Shown here piece after piece: positions 16,924 to 26,398 of a stretch of 64,000 nucleotides of DNA. The notes under the pieces are model-generated. The model did no database searches. It was not told the DNA's origin and saw only the letters and a list, made by a program, of their open reading frames with translations. The translations under genes and the position numbers were made by a program. The stretch comes from Photobacterium frigidiphilum (lineage in GTDB: Bacteria > Pseudomonadota > Gammaproteobacteria > Enterobacterales > Vibrionaceae), in contig NZ_PYMJ01000007.1 in the NCBI RefSeq assembly GCF_003025615.1, forward strand, positions 177,116 to 241,115. The letters run 5' to 3'. Each line of letters begins with the position of its first letter. Position 1 is the first letter of the stretch.

Positions 16924-17463
16924 TTAGCGGTGCCACCATTCAGGGGTAATTGTAATACTTGTTTCACCAGAAGTTAACCAAGCTTGCTCACTTTCAATCG
17001 TTAGCTGAATCTGCATTGTACGAGCAAGAATCGATTCAAGCTGGCTGAGTGTTTCATCATCAATGTAAATAACAGAAATGTTATCAGACTGAGTTATTTT
17101 ACTCTTGTTTTGCTGCCACCAAGCTGTTGCTGCATTATTGCCATAAGCAAAAATGATCACTTTTTTAGCACGATTTGATGCTTTACGGATGCGTTTTTCA
17201 TCAGGAAGACCAAGGTCAATCCAAAGCTCAATTTCATCACTTAGACTTTTTGTCCAAAGATCAGGCTCATCTGTCGAACTCATCCCTTTCGTGAAGGTAA
17301 GGTTTTCATCTGCATTTAATGCCCATGCCAACAAACGCAACATTAAACGTCGATGCGTTTCTGATGGATGACAAGCAACAGTATGGGGCACATCTAAATA
17401 AACGTGACGATCCATATCTGCTACATTGATATGAGCTTTGTAAATAGTGGCTTTTTGTGCCAT
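16924..17463 (-). CDS. yaeQ: YaeQ-family protein
   Basis: 179 residues, matching the YaeQ family along its whole length: an N-terminal ATIYKAHINVADMDRHVYLD, HPSETHRRLMLRLLAWAL, the DEPDLWTKSLSDEIELWIDLG block and a C-terminal strand pair. The fold is related to restriction-like nucleases (PD-(D/E)XK type), but activity is not established. E. coli YaeQ was once proposed as an antitermination factor, which is uncertain. It is a single gene with a short AT-rich leader. Confidence 0.92.
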   Translation of the reverse strand: MAQKATIYKAHINVADMDRHVYLDVPHTVACHPSETHRRLMLRLLAWALNADENLTFTKGMSSTDEPDLWTKSLSDEIELWIDLGLPDEKRIRKASNRAKKVIIFAYGNNAATAWWQQNKSKITQSDNISVIYIDDETLSQLESILARTMQIQLTIESEQAWLTSGETSITITPEWWHR

Positions 17464-17640
17464 AGGAAGAACACCTAACAGGTATATTAATAAGTATAGT
17501 ATCAGTATGGTTATACTACATTTTTTATCTATTTTTCAACGAGATAAACACCAATAAATCTCAAAAATACAGCTGCATTTTGAAAAATAAAAAGTACTAA
17601 CCATTGATGGTTTGTATAGTTACCAACCAGATTTCGCCAT

Positions 17641-17776
17641 TTGATTTGGTCACTCATTTAGATTGCTATAATTGTTGCATCGAACCTAAACGATTTAAAA
17701 TAGGTAACTCAAAGAAAAGATTAAACCAAGCAGAGCAATTCTACGTTATTCCGCAAGTAATGTACGGAATTTTGTT
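17641..17776 (+). other. Gene-free stretch with extended -10 promoter and weak terminator (candidate sRNA)
   Basis: The 325 bases between yaeQ and the GIY-YIG gene hold no convincing protein gene. An extended -10 element TGCTATAAT (17664-17672) with a TTTGGT -35-like hexamer 16 bases upstream faces right. About 75 bases later ATTCCG / CGGAAT (17748-17753 with 17765-17770) is followed by TTTTGTT. This could be a short transcript of about 100 nucleotides. Confidence 0.3.
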
Positions 17777-17788
17777 ATAAACGCAGTT

Positions 17789-18157
17789 TTAGGGGATAAG
17801 CATTTTTACATTCAAATACTGAATAATGATCGCTTCTTTCTTTATTTTAGGTAGCTGTTTAATACGATATTCAATTTGCATCGCTAATCGCTTATCACCC
17901 ACTTCTTCATGCCATGCTAGAGTCAGCGGTCCCTTCCCTTTTAGGTACTTTGCCCCTTTTTTCCCAGATTGGTGCTCACTATAGCGCCGCTGAACATCTG
18001 TTGTGACACCACAGTACAGAGTATTAGATACCGTTCGAATCAAGTAAACCGACCAGATTGGTTGCTGCGTTTCTAAAGGGGCAAGTTTGCTATCAATGCT
18101 ATCAATGCTATCAATGCTATCAATGCTATCAAGTGGCATTGCATCTTGGTTTTTCAT
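17789..18157 (-). CDS. GIY-YIG nuclease-domain protein (UPF0213 type)
   Basis: 122 residues. The GIY-YIG domain starts at about residue 34 with [20 protein letters not shown] (GIY as VYL, YIG as YCG), followed by [20 protein letters not shown] with the conserved Arg and His. The final motif and Glu lie in [18 protein letters not shown]. These small single-domain proteins are putative nucleases of unknown role. Unusually, residues about 10-23 are a repeat of Asp-Ser-Ile encoded by a 9-bp tandem repeat, in an N-terminal extension not normally present. Confidence 0.88.
   Translation of the reverse strand: MKNQDAMPLDSIDSIDSIDSIDSKLAPLETQQPIWSVYLIRTVSNTLYCGVTTDVQRRYSEHQSGKKGAKYLKGKGPLTLAWHEEVGDKRLAMQIEYRIKQLPKIKKEAIIIQYLNVKMLIP
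18091..18132. repeat. 9-bp tandem repeat, 4.7 copies, inside the GIY-YIG gene
   Basis: TATCAATGC is repeated four times exactly (18091-18126), followed by a partial TATCAA. Because the unit is nine bases, copy-number changes would add or remove Asp-Ser-Ile without a frameshift. Confidence 0.95.
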
Positions 18158-18174
18158 AGTAATCTACACAATAT

Positions 18175-18197
18175 AAAAAGCTCGGCATAAGCCGAGC
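18175..18197 (-). terminator. Rho-independent terminator of yceH
   Basis: On the minus strand GCTCGGC-TTAT-GCCGAGC is followed by TTTTT. It lies 29 bases after the yceH stop and before the GIY-YIG start. Confidence 0.88.
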
Positions 18198-18225
18198 CAA
18201 ATAGTTGTTAGGGGGTGCCTTTTTG

Positions 18226-18894
18226 TTACGACGTAAGCGATTCTAATAATTCCTTCAATTCAGCTATTTCTAGCTTCATTGCTTTCATGTCTTCTTCTAG
18301 TTCTGCAAACCTTTCATTATTAGCACTGGCAAGCCCTGCAGGAGAGGCAGACTTAACTGCTGCTGCAAGTGCTTCAACATCGACTTCACCACTGAATAAA
18401 TGCATATAACGGCAATCACGCTTACCTGATTCACGCGGTAATTTAACCATATAAGGACCTTTAGCATGTTCAGCTAAGCCATCTAACATTGCTTCAACTT
18501 CTTTTACGTCACTGAATGTACACAACCGATTTGTGCGTGTACGAATTTCGCCAGCACTTTGCGGTCCACGTAATAACATAACGCAAACAGCTGCAAATTC
18601 TTGAGAAGTGAACTTTAGAGAACCAAATTCAGTGTTACAAAAACGATGCTGAAACTTTGATACACGGCTACCAAAACTAGAAACATCATTGATTAAACGC
18701 TTTTCTTTTAGCAGCTCAACAGTATCAAGCACTGTTGCTTCATCTAACGCCATTACTGGTTCACGGTTACTTTTCTGATTACACGCTGTCGTGAGTGCAT
18801 TCAGTGTCAATGGGTATTGATCTGGAGTGGTTACTTCTTTTTCAAGTAAACAACCAATCACACGCGCTTCATTTTGTGAAAAGTTAATATCCAT
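18226..18894 (-). CDS. yceH: YceH/UPF0502 (DUF480) family protein
   Basis: 222 residues: two winged-helix-like domains, with EARVIGCLLEKEVTTPDQYPL and NQKSNREPVM in the first (about 8-85) and VCVMLLRGPQSAGEIRTR in the second (about 95-170). A Glu/Lys-rich helix (about 195-222) ends the protein and is probably a coiled coil. It matches YceH over the full length. The function is not established; the fold suggests nucleic-acid or protein binding. It has its own terminator downstream. Confidence 0.93.
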   Translation of the reverse strand: MDINFSQNEARVIGCLLEKEVTTPDQYPLTLNALTTACNQKSNREPVMALDEATVLDTVELLKEKRLINDVSSFGSRVSKFQHRFCNTEFGSLKFTSQEFAAVCVMLLRGPQSAGEIRTRTNRLCTFSDVKEVEAMLDGLAEHAKGPYMVKLPRESGKRDCRYMHLFSGEVDVEALAAAVKSASPAGLASANNERFAELEEDMKAMKLEIAELKELLESLTS

Positions 18895-19053
18895 GATCTT
18901 CCCTCACCCTATCATTATGATTATCTATAGCAGATTAGCATGAGATGCTATAACGACAAGGGTTGATAGGATCAAGTGATGGAAATTTAATCATTAGGTA
19001 AACAAATATCAGACTTACTTCAAAAGTTGCCATTTTGAGGCACTCTTCACAAA

Positions 19054-19082
19054 CAAAAAAGCACAACCCGCGATGTTGTGCT
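19054..19082 (-). terminator. Rho-independent terminator of the REC-GGDEF gene
   Basis: The stem AGCACAAC / GTTGTGCT (19060-19067 with 19075-19082) is followed on the minus strand by TTTTTT. Confidence 0.85.
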
Positions 19083-19130
19083 CATACTTAACTCAGCTAA
19101 CTTTCAAGTTCAGATAGAACCAGCGTCCAA

Positions 19131-20078
19131 TTATGTAAACTCAGCCACAACAAAACGGTTACGCCCTTGCTCTTTGGCTTTATACAAGACTTTATCGACA
19201 ATCTGATACATATTCTCAGCCGTTTCTAACCCTGTAGGTACCCAAGACACCATACCTTGGCTCACCGTTACAATATTCGAGGTCGCCGACTGAAAATGCG
19301 GTATCGCTAATCCATTAATACTAGATTTAAGCCTTTCGCACTCTTTCACAGCTCGAGTCTTATCACAATTACTCACTAAAATAACAAACTCTTCACCGCC
19401 ATAACGTGCAGCTAATTCCCCAGCACGACTAAAGTTAGCCTTTAGCGCGCCAGACACTAACTGTAAACAACGATCGCCATCAAGGTGACCATAATAATCG
19501 TTGTAGTCTTTAAAGTGATCAACATCAATCATGATAATAGTAAGAGAAAGCTCATGACGACCATGCCAAGAAATAAACTCGGTCAGTTTTTGATCTAGAA
19601 AACGTCGATTAGCAATCTGAGTTAACCCATCTTCATTGACTTGCTGTGATAGCAGTTCATTCACTTCTTCTAACTTTACGGTTGCTTGTTTTAATTGATG
19701 ACGCATAGCCGCAATACGTTGCATTGCTTTTAGTTTCGATGCCAATACAATTTTATTTACAGGCTTGACTAGATAATCATCTCCGCCCATATCAATGGCT
19801 TTTGCAATCATTTCGGGTTCATCGTGACCGCTTAAAAAGATGATTGGCACCCACTCAAGGTGGTCACTTCGAATTTTATGGGCAACTTCCATTCCACTCA
19901 TATTAGGCATACTGATATCCAACAATAATAAGTCAGGATCGAAAAGAGGATATCGCTCAATGGCTTCATGCCCAGAGCTAACCGCTTCAACGATATGACC
20001 TAATCGCTGCAATCTCATTGCAAGTTGCATGCGTTCTAAATGAACGTCATCAACCAGTAAGATACGCATTGCTTCCAT
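19131..20078 (-). CDS. Response regulator with GGDEF output (diguanylate cyclase)
   Basis: 315 residues. The receiver domain (about 4-120) contains the acidic pair in LLVDDVHLERMQ, the phosphoacceptor Asp in LLLLDISMPNMSG and the Lys in DYLVKPVNK. A helical linker follows, then a GGDEF domain (about 150-315) with the active motif ARYGGEEFVIL. The product is cyclic di-GMP. The usual RxxD inhibitory site five residues before the active site reads RAGE, with Asp replaced by Glu, so product inhibition may be weakened. The gene is alone, with no neighbouring histidine kinase. The architecture resembles WspR/PleD-like stand-alone cyclases. Confidence 0.95.
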   Translation of the reverse strand: MEAMRILLVDDVHLERMQLAMRLQRLGHIVEAVSSGHEAIERYPLFDPDLLLLDISMPNMSGMEVAHKIRSDHLEWVPIIFLSGHDEPEMIAKAIDMGGDDYLVKPVNKIVLASKLKAMQRIAAMRHQLKQATVKLEEVNELLSQQVNEDGLTQIANRRFLDQKLTEFISWHGRHELSLTIIMIDVDHFKDYNDYYGHLDGDRCLQLVSGALKANFSRAGELAARYGGEEFVILVSNCDKTRAVKECERLKSSINGLAIPHFQSATSNIVTVSQGMVSWVPTGLETAENMYQIVDKVLYKAKEQGRNRFVVAEFT

Positions 20079-20329
20079 GAAAGTATCCTATTGATATGAA
20101 TATACTTGTATTTATCATAATTTATAGCACACATGCTGTCTATAAACAGAGTAATGCCAACCTAACCTTGCAAAAAACGTGCATTTTCTACTATAAATTA
20201 TCTAACGTGATCTAGATTACATTTTTAAATCTACGAGATTTTATCTCTGAAATTACATGATATGTTGACATTTGATGTTAGAAATATAGGATTCCCCTCC
20301 TTAAATCATAAATGCTGTAGGAAATGGCT

Positions 20330-20782
20330 ATGTCTGAGATTGAAACAAAAGACGAGCAACTCGTTAATGAACCAACATTGACTCTTGATGAATGTTCACC
20401 AGAATTACGTCAAGTCGTTGCATTCGAAGAAGTACCTGAAGAACTGATGGATATGCTAATCAGTGTTTATATGGTATCCGAGCCTACTTCCCGTGAAGCA
20501 TGGAATAGCATGCCAGGAAGTGCACAGAATGTTCTCGATAACTTTGAACAATTCCACGCACTTGTTGCACTAAGCCAGAGCTACTCTGGTGTTGATTTCC
20601 TTGGTGAAATGCAAGAAACAACACTACCAGATCACATGAGCGAAGAAGAGCAACAGGAATACAAAGCTGTATTGCTTGATAAAGTTCTTCACAACTGTCT
20701 AAAAGATCTGTGTAAGCAGCTAAAACAAGCACGTCGTAATCCTCCAATGAAGCGTGAGTTTCAGGAAATTTTCAAGAAGTAA
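20330..20782 (+). CDS. Small acidic conserved hypothetical protein
   Basis: 150 residues, strongly acidic N-terminus, helical, no signal peptide. I do not recognise a named family. The start at 20330 (MSEIETKDEQ) is preferred over the ATG six bases upstream, because TAGGAA lies at better spacing. The C-terminus becomes basic (KQLKQARRNPPMKREFQEIFKK), so it may bind nucleic acid or a partner protein; that is speculation. It is monocistronic, with a terminator right after the stop. Confidence 0.75.
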   Translation: MSEIETKDEQLVNEPTLTLDECSPELRQVVAFEEVPEELMDMLISVYMVSEPTSREAWNSMPGSAQNVLDNFEQFHALVALSQSYSGVDFLGEMQETTLPDHMSEEEQQEYKAVLLDKVLHNCLKDLCKQLKQARRNPPMKREFQEIFKK

Positions 20783-20796
20783 TTCTTGCTAAATAA

Positions 20797-20826
20797 AAAG
20801 GGAAGTTCTCGCTTCCCTTTTATTTT
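20797..20826 (+). terminator. Rho-independent terminator
   Basis: AAAGGGAAG (20797-20805) pairs with CTTCCCTTT (20812-20820), followed by TATTTT. Confidence 0.88.
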
Positions 20827-21167
20827 CTTCGACAAATACTAAAGTCGATCGTTACTTTTTATTTAAACAAAAGAATGATTGGTCCCATATCGCCCAACAA
20901 GGATAATATTTGTACACCTCGCTCTTTCCCTACTTCCTGAACGTTTAATTATTGAACACCGCCCATAAGATTTTCATTTTCTATTTATTGTCATTAAAAT
21001 CAAATCATCTATTTTTCAAATAGATACAAGCTTTAATTTCTGTGAACTTATGTCATGATTATGTGAATCATTAGCCGTAAAAATGGTTTTTAACTTATTT
21101 CGTGATAATATCAAACTCTTATGTAATTCAATGATAGTTGAATGTTCTTCATTAGTTAGAGGTATGA
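20827..21167. other. AT-rich intergenic region upstream of the ToxR-like gene
   Basis: About 340 bases without a supported gene or RNA. The region is strongly AT-rich near its right end, as expected of a promoter region bound by nucleoid proteins. A TATTTAAAC-like string near 20857 was seen, but no clear promoter pair. Confidence 0.5.
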
Positions 21168-22457
21168 ATGTCCAGCACTGAGCAGATTAAGTTTCGAACA
21201 GATATTTGCTATGTTCCAAGTCTTGGCATCCTAAAATCAGCAGATTCGACTCAGAAACTAAACCTTTCTGAACAGTATATTTTGGCGTATCTGATCGAAA
21301 ATTATGGTCGCCCCGTAACAAAAAATGAATTACTAAAAGCAGGATGGCCAGATCGCATCGTAACCGAAGCATCTTTATTTCAAGTTATACGCGCTTTACG
21401 CGTAAAATTACATGAAGAAAAGAAAGGCGATATCATTGAAACCTTACCTCGCGTAGGATATCAGATTCGTGATTTCGTACGTGAAGAAGTCAACTTAAAT
21501 ACACATGTAGAACAAACAAACTCTGATAAAAAGAAATCACCATTGTTCATTGGTTGTGCCTTTTCTGGTGCCGTTGCTATTGCTGGTTTATCTTATTATT
21601 TTTTTCCAGAACCAGTACCAACCCCAGATAAATACATCATCACTGAAGATGTTATAAGCACTAACCAGTTAACATTCATCGGTAAAACAAAAGCTGATAT
21701 TATTGATCTAAGAACGAAATCAATTGAAATATATAAAGAACACAAAATGTTATTTGATCCATCTTTAATTATAGAACGAAGAATTATTGGATACAAAAAT
21801 AACGATCTTTATTCATTTGCATGGTGTCGCCTTAATGATCAAGACAACTGTATAGAGAGCAGTGATTTCTCTTATACCGTCACAGCTGAAAATTGGGAAC
21901 AGTTCTCCGGTTTTCTATCTAAGAATATGAAAACATACCGTGAAACGCCCATCATTCAAACTGAACTGGCGCGTGAACCCACTGCACAATCATTTATGAA
22001 TTATCTTGATGGCTCAGGTATTCATTCAAAAGTTATCCATTATTATATATCTAAAGAGCAATCTGGCGCATTGAATTACTCATTTATGTCATTCATAACT
22101 GAAAACAAAAGTGACTACCACCATGCATTATCTATTCGAGCTGCCTCTGCTCAAGAATATGATAAAACACAGTCTCAATTTTTGAAGACAATAATAATTA
22201 CACCTGAAATGTTTCATTGGTCGTATCAACCAAGTAAAGAAATCATTGAAAGTAAATCGATTGCCTTAACAACAGAAAAAACTATGCAAGATACCTATTT
22301 AAATAATACGCCCACCTTTACGTACCTTGTCTACCAGCAAGATTACCTAAACCTTATCTTAAGCGATGATACGGGATTATATTGGTTGCATAATAGTGAA
22401 AAAAACAATACATCACTTGAATCCACGGTAGACCCAAAAAATACCTACCAAGATTAG
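21168..22457 (+). CDS. ToxR-like transmembrane transcriptional regulator
   Basis: 429 residues. The N-terminal winged-helix DNA-binding domain of OmpR/ToxR type (about 8-105) includes LNLSEQYILAYLIENYGRPV, the recognition-helix segment ASLFQVIRALRVKL and the wing ETLPRVGYQI. One membrane helix (about 125-146) follows a Lys-rich stretch. A periplasmic domain of roughly 280 residues contains WCRLNDQDNC, a Cys pair that could form a disulfide, as in ToxR or CadC. Such proteins sense the envelope and bind DNA directly. Targets are unknown; the nearby cti gene, a membrane-lipid enzyme, is a candidate by position only. An AGAGGT ribosome-binding site precedes the ATG. The last 45 bases overlap a convergent gene. 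Confidence 0.9.
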   Translation: MSSTEQIKFRTDICYVPSLGILKSADSTQKLNLSEQYILAYLIENYGRPVTKNELLKAGWPDRIVTEASLFQVIRALRVKLHEEKKGDIIETLPRVGYQIRDFVREEVNLNTHVEQTNSDKKKSPLFIGCAFSGAVAIAGLSYYFFPEPVPTPDKYIITEDVISTNQLTFIGKTKADIIDLRTKSIEIYKEHKMLFDPSLIIERRIIGYKNNDLYSFAWCRLNDQDNCIESSDFSYTVTAENWEQFSGFLSKNMKTYRETPIIQTELAREPTAQSFMNYLDGSGIHSKVIHYYISKEQSGALNYSFMSFITENKSDYHHALSIRAASAQEYDKTQSQFLKTIIITPEMFHWSYQPSKEIIESKSIALTTEKTMQDTYLNNTPTFTYLVYQQDYLNLILSDDTGLYWLHNSEKNNTSLESTVDPKNTYQD

Positions 22458-22715
22458 TAAGCCGGGGATCAAAACATTCCACATGATCCCTATTCCTACC
22501 AGCCCCCAAAGTACGATCGCTGTAATCATAAATACTACAGCAGTTTTGGCAGCCCCCTTCCAATTGGCACTCATTACCATATCAACAATACCGGTAACAC
22601 CCAGTAAAATGAGTAAACCAGGCCACCACCAACCTGTTAAGTAAAGTAAACCAAAACCAATAAGGAAAATGCCTGAGGACACACCATCTCGCCCTGCTGC
22701 TCTTAACCCAAACAT
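22413..22715 (-). CDS. Small membrane protein of unknown function
   Basis: 100 residues with two or three hydrophobic helices (about 14-45 and 57-96), separated by a short polar loop ANWKGAAK. The aromatic-rich helix GLLYLTGWWWPGLLILLG resembles the LiaI/LiaF-like transmembrane region found in envelope-stress proteins, but the match is only general. A very strong ribosome-binding site (AAGGGGGAG) supports the start. Its 3' end overlaps the 3' end of the convergent ToxR-like gene by 45 bases, so the two transcripts would form an antisense duplex. Confidence 0.8.
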   Translation of the reverse strand: MFGLRAAGRDGVSSGIFLIGFGLLYLTGWWWPGLLILLGVTGIVDMVMSANWKGAAKTAVVFMITAIVLWGLVGIGIMWNVLIPGLLILVGIFWVYRGFK

Positions 22716-22985
22716 ACTCCCCCTTACGTACTCATCGCTGTTAGCTTAGCGTTATAAAAATTTCTTATTACAACGACAATACACCAATCAAACTCAGTAC
22801 GGTTATAGTGTTTTGATATAATTAAATTTAATACTATATTATTTATTCAGTACATGTGTTTAATCAACGTGCTGATCATTTTATATAACTTAATAAGTGC
22901 CTTTAAAATCAGTCTCTTTTGTGAAAATTAAGAAAAATTTGATTAGCTAACACCAATAAACAAAAAGTAAATAGGTTGATAATCG

Positions 22986-25382
22986 ATGATGTATAAACCT
23001 TTTTTTAAGCACTACAAACATGCAATTTTAATACTAGCATCCGTTATATTTTCTGGATGTGCCGCTTACGCGAGTTTAAATTACAATAAGCTATATGGTA
23101 CACCTGAACCTCAACAGCGTATGTTAGATGCAGGATCTTTCCAGGCTCAACATTATGTCAATAATATTAAACCCATAATAGACAACAGGTGTGTCGTCTG
23201 TCACGCTTGTTATGATGCTCCTTGTCAGCTGAAGATGTCATCCGCTAAAGGTATCGACCGTGGCGCTAATAAAGATAAAGTGTACCAAGGCACACGGTTA
23301 CTCGCCTCTAATACAACTCGAATGTTTATAGATGCACAAACAACCGCTGAATGGCGCGATAAAGGCTTTTCTCCTGTATTGAATGAGCGCCTACAATCAC
23401 CAGAAGCCAATACACAAGCCGGTGTTATTGCCCGAATGCTTCAGTTAAAGCAAAACCACCCTTTACCGAATAATGAAATTCTTGATGACTCTTGGGACTT
23501 TTCTCTCGATCGTGATCAACAGTGCCCTACCATTGAAGAAATGAGCACCTATGAAGAAAAATACCCTAAGTGGGGAATGCCTTACGGTTTACCGCAAATA
23601 TCAAGCATTGAAAATGATGTTTTGATGCAGTGGGTTACGGTAGGTGCACCAATGACAGCCGTCGCTCCCCCTTCAAGCACTGAACTTAAAGAAGTGGCAA
23701 AATGGGAAGCATTCTTAAATCTAAATTCATTAAAACAACAACTAACAAGCCGTTATATATTTGAACATGTATTCGTTTCACATTTATACTTCGATACAGA
23801 AGAAGTACGTAAGCAAGAAATACCGACCTTCTTCAAATTGGTAAGATCGAGAACAGCACCCGGTAAGCCGATTAATCTGGTCGCCACTCGCCGACCTTAC
23901 GATGATCCCAAGGTAGATCGCGTCTACTATCGCTTAGTACAAGTGCGCGAAACGATTGTTGATAAAACACATATGCCATACGCACTAAACAATGAAAAGC
24001 TTGAGCGTATAAAATCATTATTTATTGAGCCTAATTACACAATAACTGCCTTACCAAGCTACAAACCCAAGGTAGCTGCAAACCCGCTAACAGCCTTCAC
24101 TGAATTGCCCGTTGAGGCACGCTATAAGTTCATGCTTGATAATGCACAAAATACGATTATGGCGTATATAAAGGGCCCTGTATGTAGAGGGCAGCTTGCA
24201 CTTAATGTTATTAATGACCGCTTTTGGGTGTTTTTTGTTGACCCTGATATGTCTAATTTCACGCAAGTAAACTCATTTTATCGTTCACAAGCAGAAAACC
24301 TTCATCTTCCCGCAGAAAAGGAAAGCAATACCGCCACTATTGCTAATTGGATTTCATATTCCAAGCAACAAGGTCGATTTATACGCGCTAAAAATGCCTA
24401 CATGGATGAACGATTCAAAAATGGTGCACACTTAACGACTCAACTGATTTGGGATGGTGATGGTACAAATACCAACGCTACCTTAACGGTGTTCCGCCAT
24501 TTCGATAGTGCATCTGTTGTTCAAGGCTTAATCGGTGAGCATCCTAAAACGGCATGGGTCATCGACTATTCGCTATTAGAACGTATTCATTACTTACTTG
24601 TCGCTGGTTTTGATGTCTATGGTAATTATGGTCATCAGTTAATTACACGTATGTACATGGATCTTCTACGCATGGAAGGCGAGTCAAATTTCTTATCATT
24701 TTTACCGACAAAAAATCGCCATCAAGAGCTTGCCGATTGGTATCAAGGCGCTAATAAAAATTTAACGACGTATCTTGAAGGTGATATCAATACGTTCGAC
24801 CAACCAACAGGGGTTACCTATACAACAAGTAATCCTAAGCATGAATTATTACAAATGCTAAAGAAGCGCGTTGAAAATGTAACGCCGACACGTTATTCGC
24901 TAGAATCAACACAGCTTTCAAATGAAAGTAAGGAGTCTCTTCGCAAGATCAATAAATTACGAGGAGAAGATGCCTCCATATTCCCTGAACTCACTTTTAT
25001 TATGGTTGAACCAGAAGATGCTTCCCTAGATCCTCAGCTCTTCACCTTGATAAGAAATAGTGCCCATAAGAACATTTCTAGCTTATTTGATGAGAAATCA
25101 AACAGGCAATATAAACGTGATACAGTGACTCTAGTCAAGGGGTTACTGGGTAGTTACCCCGCCGCTTTTTGGCTAATAAAAGAAAGTGAGCTCCCAGCCT
25201 TGGTAGATCAAGCGCTCAAAGTGAAAACCAATGGTGATTATGAAAGGTTATTAGATAAATACGGGATTCGTCGAACAAATTCTTCCTTCTGGTCTTTCAG
25301 TGATGCCTTGATAAAGCAATATAAGCACAACTACCCTATTGAATCAGGTATTCTTGATTACAATCGTATTCAAAACAGATGA
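22986..25382 (+). CDS. cti: Fatty-acid cis/trans isomerase (Cti)
   Basis: Cti converts cis-unsaturated membrane fatty acids to the trans form in place, stiffening the membrane after solvent, heat or osmotic shock. It is a periplasmic c-type haem protein. The 798 residues carry a hydrophobic N-terminus with a lipobox-like IFSGC (Cys25), suggesting a lipoprotein. The haem-binding CVVCH (69-73) is followed by ACYDAPCQLKMSS, a typical Cti continuation. Length matches known Cti (about 760-790). It stands alone, with a terminator after the stop. The next genes encode two further haem proteins, a cytochrome b561 type and a cytochrome c'. Trans-unsaturated lipids are known in some Pseudomonas and Vibrio. 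Confidence 0.93.
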   Translation: MMYKPFFKHYKHAILILASVIFSGCAAYASLNYNKLYGTPEPQQRMLDAGSFQAQHYVNNIKPIIDNRCVVCHACYDAPCQLKMSSAKGIDRGANKDKVYQGTRLLASNTTRMFIDAQTTAEWRDKGFSPVLNERLQSPEANTQAGVIARMLQLKQNHPLPNNEILDDSWDFSLDRDQQCPTIEEMSTYEEKYPKWGMPYGLPQISSIENDVLMQWVTVGAPMTAVAPPSSTELKEVAKWEAFLNLNSLKQQLTSRYIFEHVFVSHLYFDTEEVRKQEIPTFFKLVRSRTAPGKPINLVATRRPYDDPKVDRVYYRLVQVRETIVDKTHMPYALNNEKLERIKSLFIEPNYTITALPSYKPKVAANPLTAFTELPVEARYKFMLDNAQNTIMAYIKGPVCRGQLALNVINDRFWVFFVDPDMSNFTQVNSFYRSQAENLHLPAEKESNTATIANWISYSKQQGRFIRAKNAYMDERFKNGAHLTTQLIWDGDGTNTNATLTVFRHFDSASVVQGLIGEHPKTAWVIDYSLLERIHYLLVAGFDVYGNYGHQLITRMYMDLLRMEGESNFLSFLPTKNRHQELADWYQGANKNLTTYLEGDINTFDQPTGVTYTTSNPKHELLQMLKKRVENVTPTRYSLESTQLSNESKESLRKINKLRGEDASIFPELTFIMVEPEDASLDPQLFTLIRNSAHKNISSLFDEKSNRQYKRDTVTLVKGLLGSYPAAFWLIKESELPALVDQALKVKTNGDYERLLDKYGIRRTNSSFWSFSDALIKQYKHNYPIESGILDYNRIQNR

Positions 25383-25481
25383 GTAGCTTGTTTTAAGGTA
25401 CGTTGACTCTTGTTATACCGTTCTGGGTAAATCATTTTAACCAGCAAGGATGATCAGGTATTTGTCTAGATTCGTATCTAG

Positions 25482-25511
25482 AGCCAGTAGAAAGTTTCTA
25501 CTGGCTTTTTC
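25482..25511 (+). terminator. Rho-independent terminator of cti
   Basis: AGCCAGTAGAAA pairs with TTTCTACTGGCT, followed by TTTT. Confidence 0.85.
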
Positions 25512-25677
25512 ATATAAATTAATTGTAAAAAAATGCAACAAATGTAGTACTAGATTGTTAATTTTGAGAAAATAGCGCGTATGCAGCTAACGTTTAATAT
25601 CGTTGCGTACAAAATTTCCGGTGACATATTTATCACGTCAATCTTAACCGTCCTATAACAATCTAATGGAAAGTATT

Positions 25678-26361
25678 ATGAAAGTATCAACAACAGCTAT
25701 CTGGGATAGCTTTGTTCGTGGTTACCACTGGCTTCAAGTCTTGTGTATTGGCGGATTATGGTACACGGGTACTGAAGGGCTAATGGACTGGCATTTTGCT
25801 ATTGCTTACTTCCTATTAACGCTTCTGTTAACGCGTATTATTTGGGGCTTTATTGGCAGTGACACAGCAAGGTTTCTTCTCTTTGTTCGTACTCCACGTG
25901 CTGTTCTTCAATATTTTCAATCAATGCGTAAGACGAAAAATGATGAGGTGCATTTAGGCCATAACCCTGCTGGGGGCTATATGGTTTTAGGCTTCTTCAT
26001 TTTACTGGCTACTCAGCTGATCACAGGTCTTTTTGCTAACGACGATATTATATCTGAAGGCCCTTTAGCAAGGTACATTACCGGTGAAGAAAGCAGTTTG
26101 ATGACAGAGATTCATGCATTGAATTTTGATGTTATGCTCGGTGCTATTGTTTTACACCTTGTGGCTATTTTCTTTTATCTATACAAGAAAGATAACCTAA
26201 TAAAACCAATGCTCAATGGCCGCAAAGAAACAGTCACAGAAATCGATACAGATGCGGCTCCGAAAATGGTCAATGGCCTTATTGGCTGGATAGTTTTTGC
26301 CACAATAGGCTCTGCTGTATATTCATACTTAGCAAAAGACATTGTTGCTTATCTTTTTTAA
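25678..26361 (+). CDS. Cytochrome b561-type membrane protein
   Basis: 227 residues from ATG 25678 (GGAAAG site five bases away; an in-frame ATG lies 12 bases earlier). Four or five membrane helices. Haem-ligand histidines are probable in RGYHWLQVL (helix 1), WHFAIAYFLL (helix 2), MTEIHALNFDVMLGAIVLHL (helix 4). It belongs to the Ni,Fe-hydrogenase/cytochrome b561 family of dihaem b membrane electron carriers, which pass electrons from quinol to periplasmic c-type haem proteins. The convergent neighbour is a cytochrome c', a common pairing, so the two may exchange electrons. Confidence 0.9.
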   Translation: MKVSTTAIWDSFVRGYHWLQVLCIGGLWYTGTEGLMDWHFAIAYFLLTLLLTRIIWGFIGSDTARFLLFVRTPRAVLQYFQSMRKTKNDEVHLGHNPAGGYMVLGFFILLATQLITGLFANDDIISEGPLARYITGEESSLMTEIHALNFDVMLGAIVLHLVAIFFYLYKKDNLIKPMLNGRKETVTEIDTDAAPKMVNGLIGWIVFATIGSAVYSYLAKDIVAYLF

Positions 26362-26398
26362 ACCCCATATTTAAATGTAAATTACAAACAAATACTAA

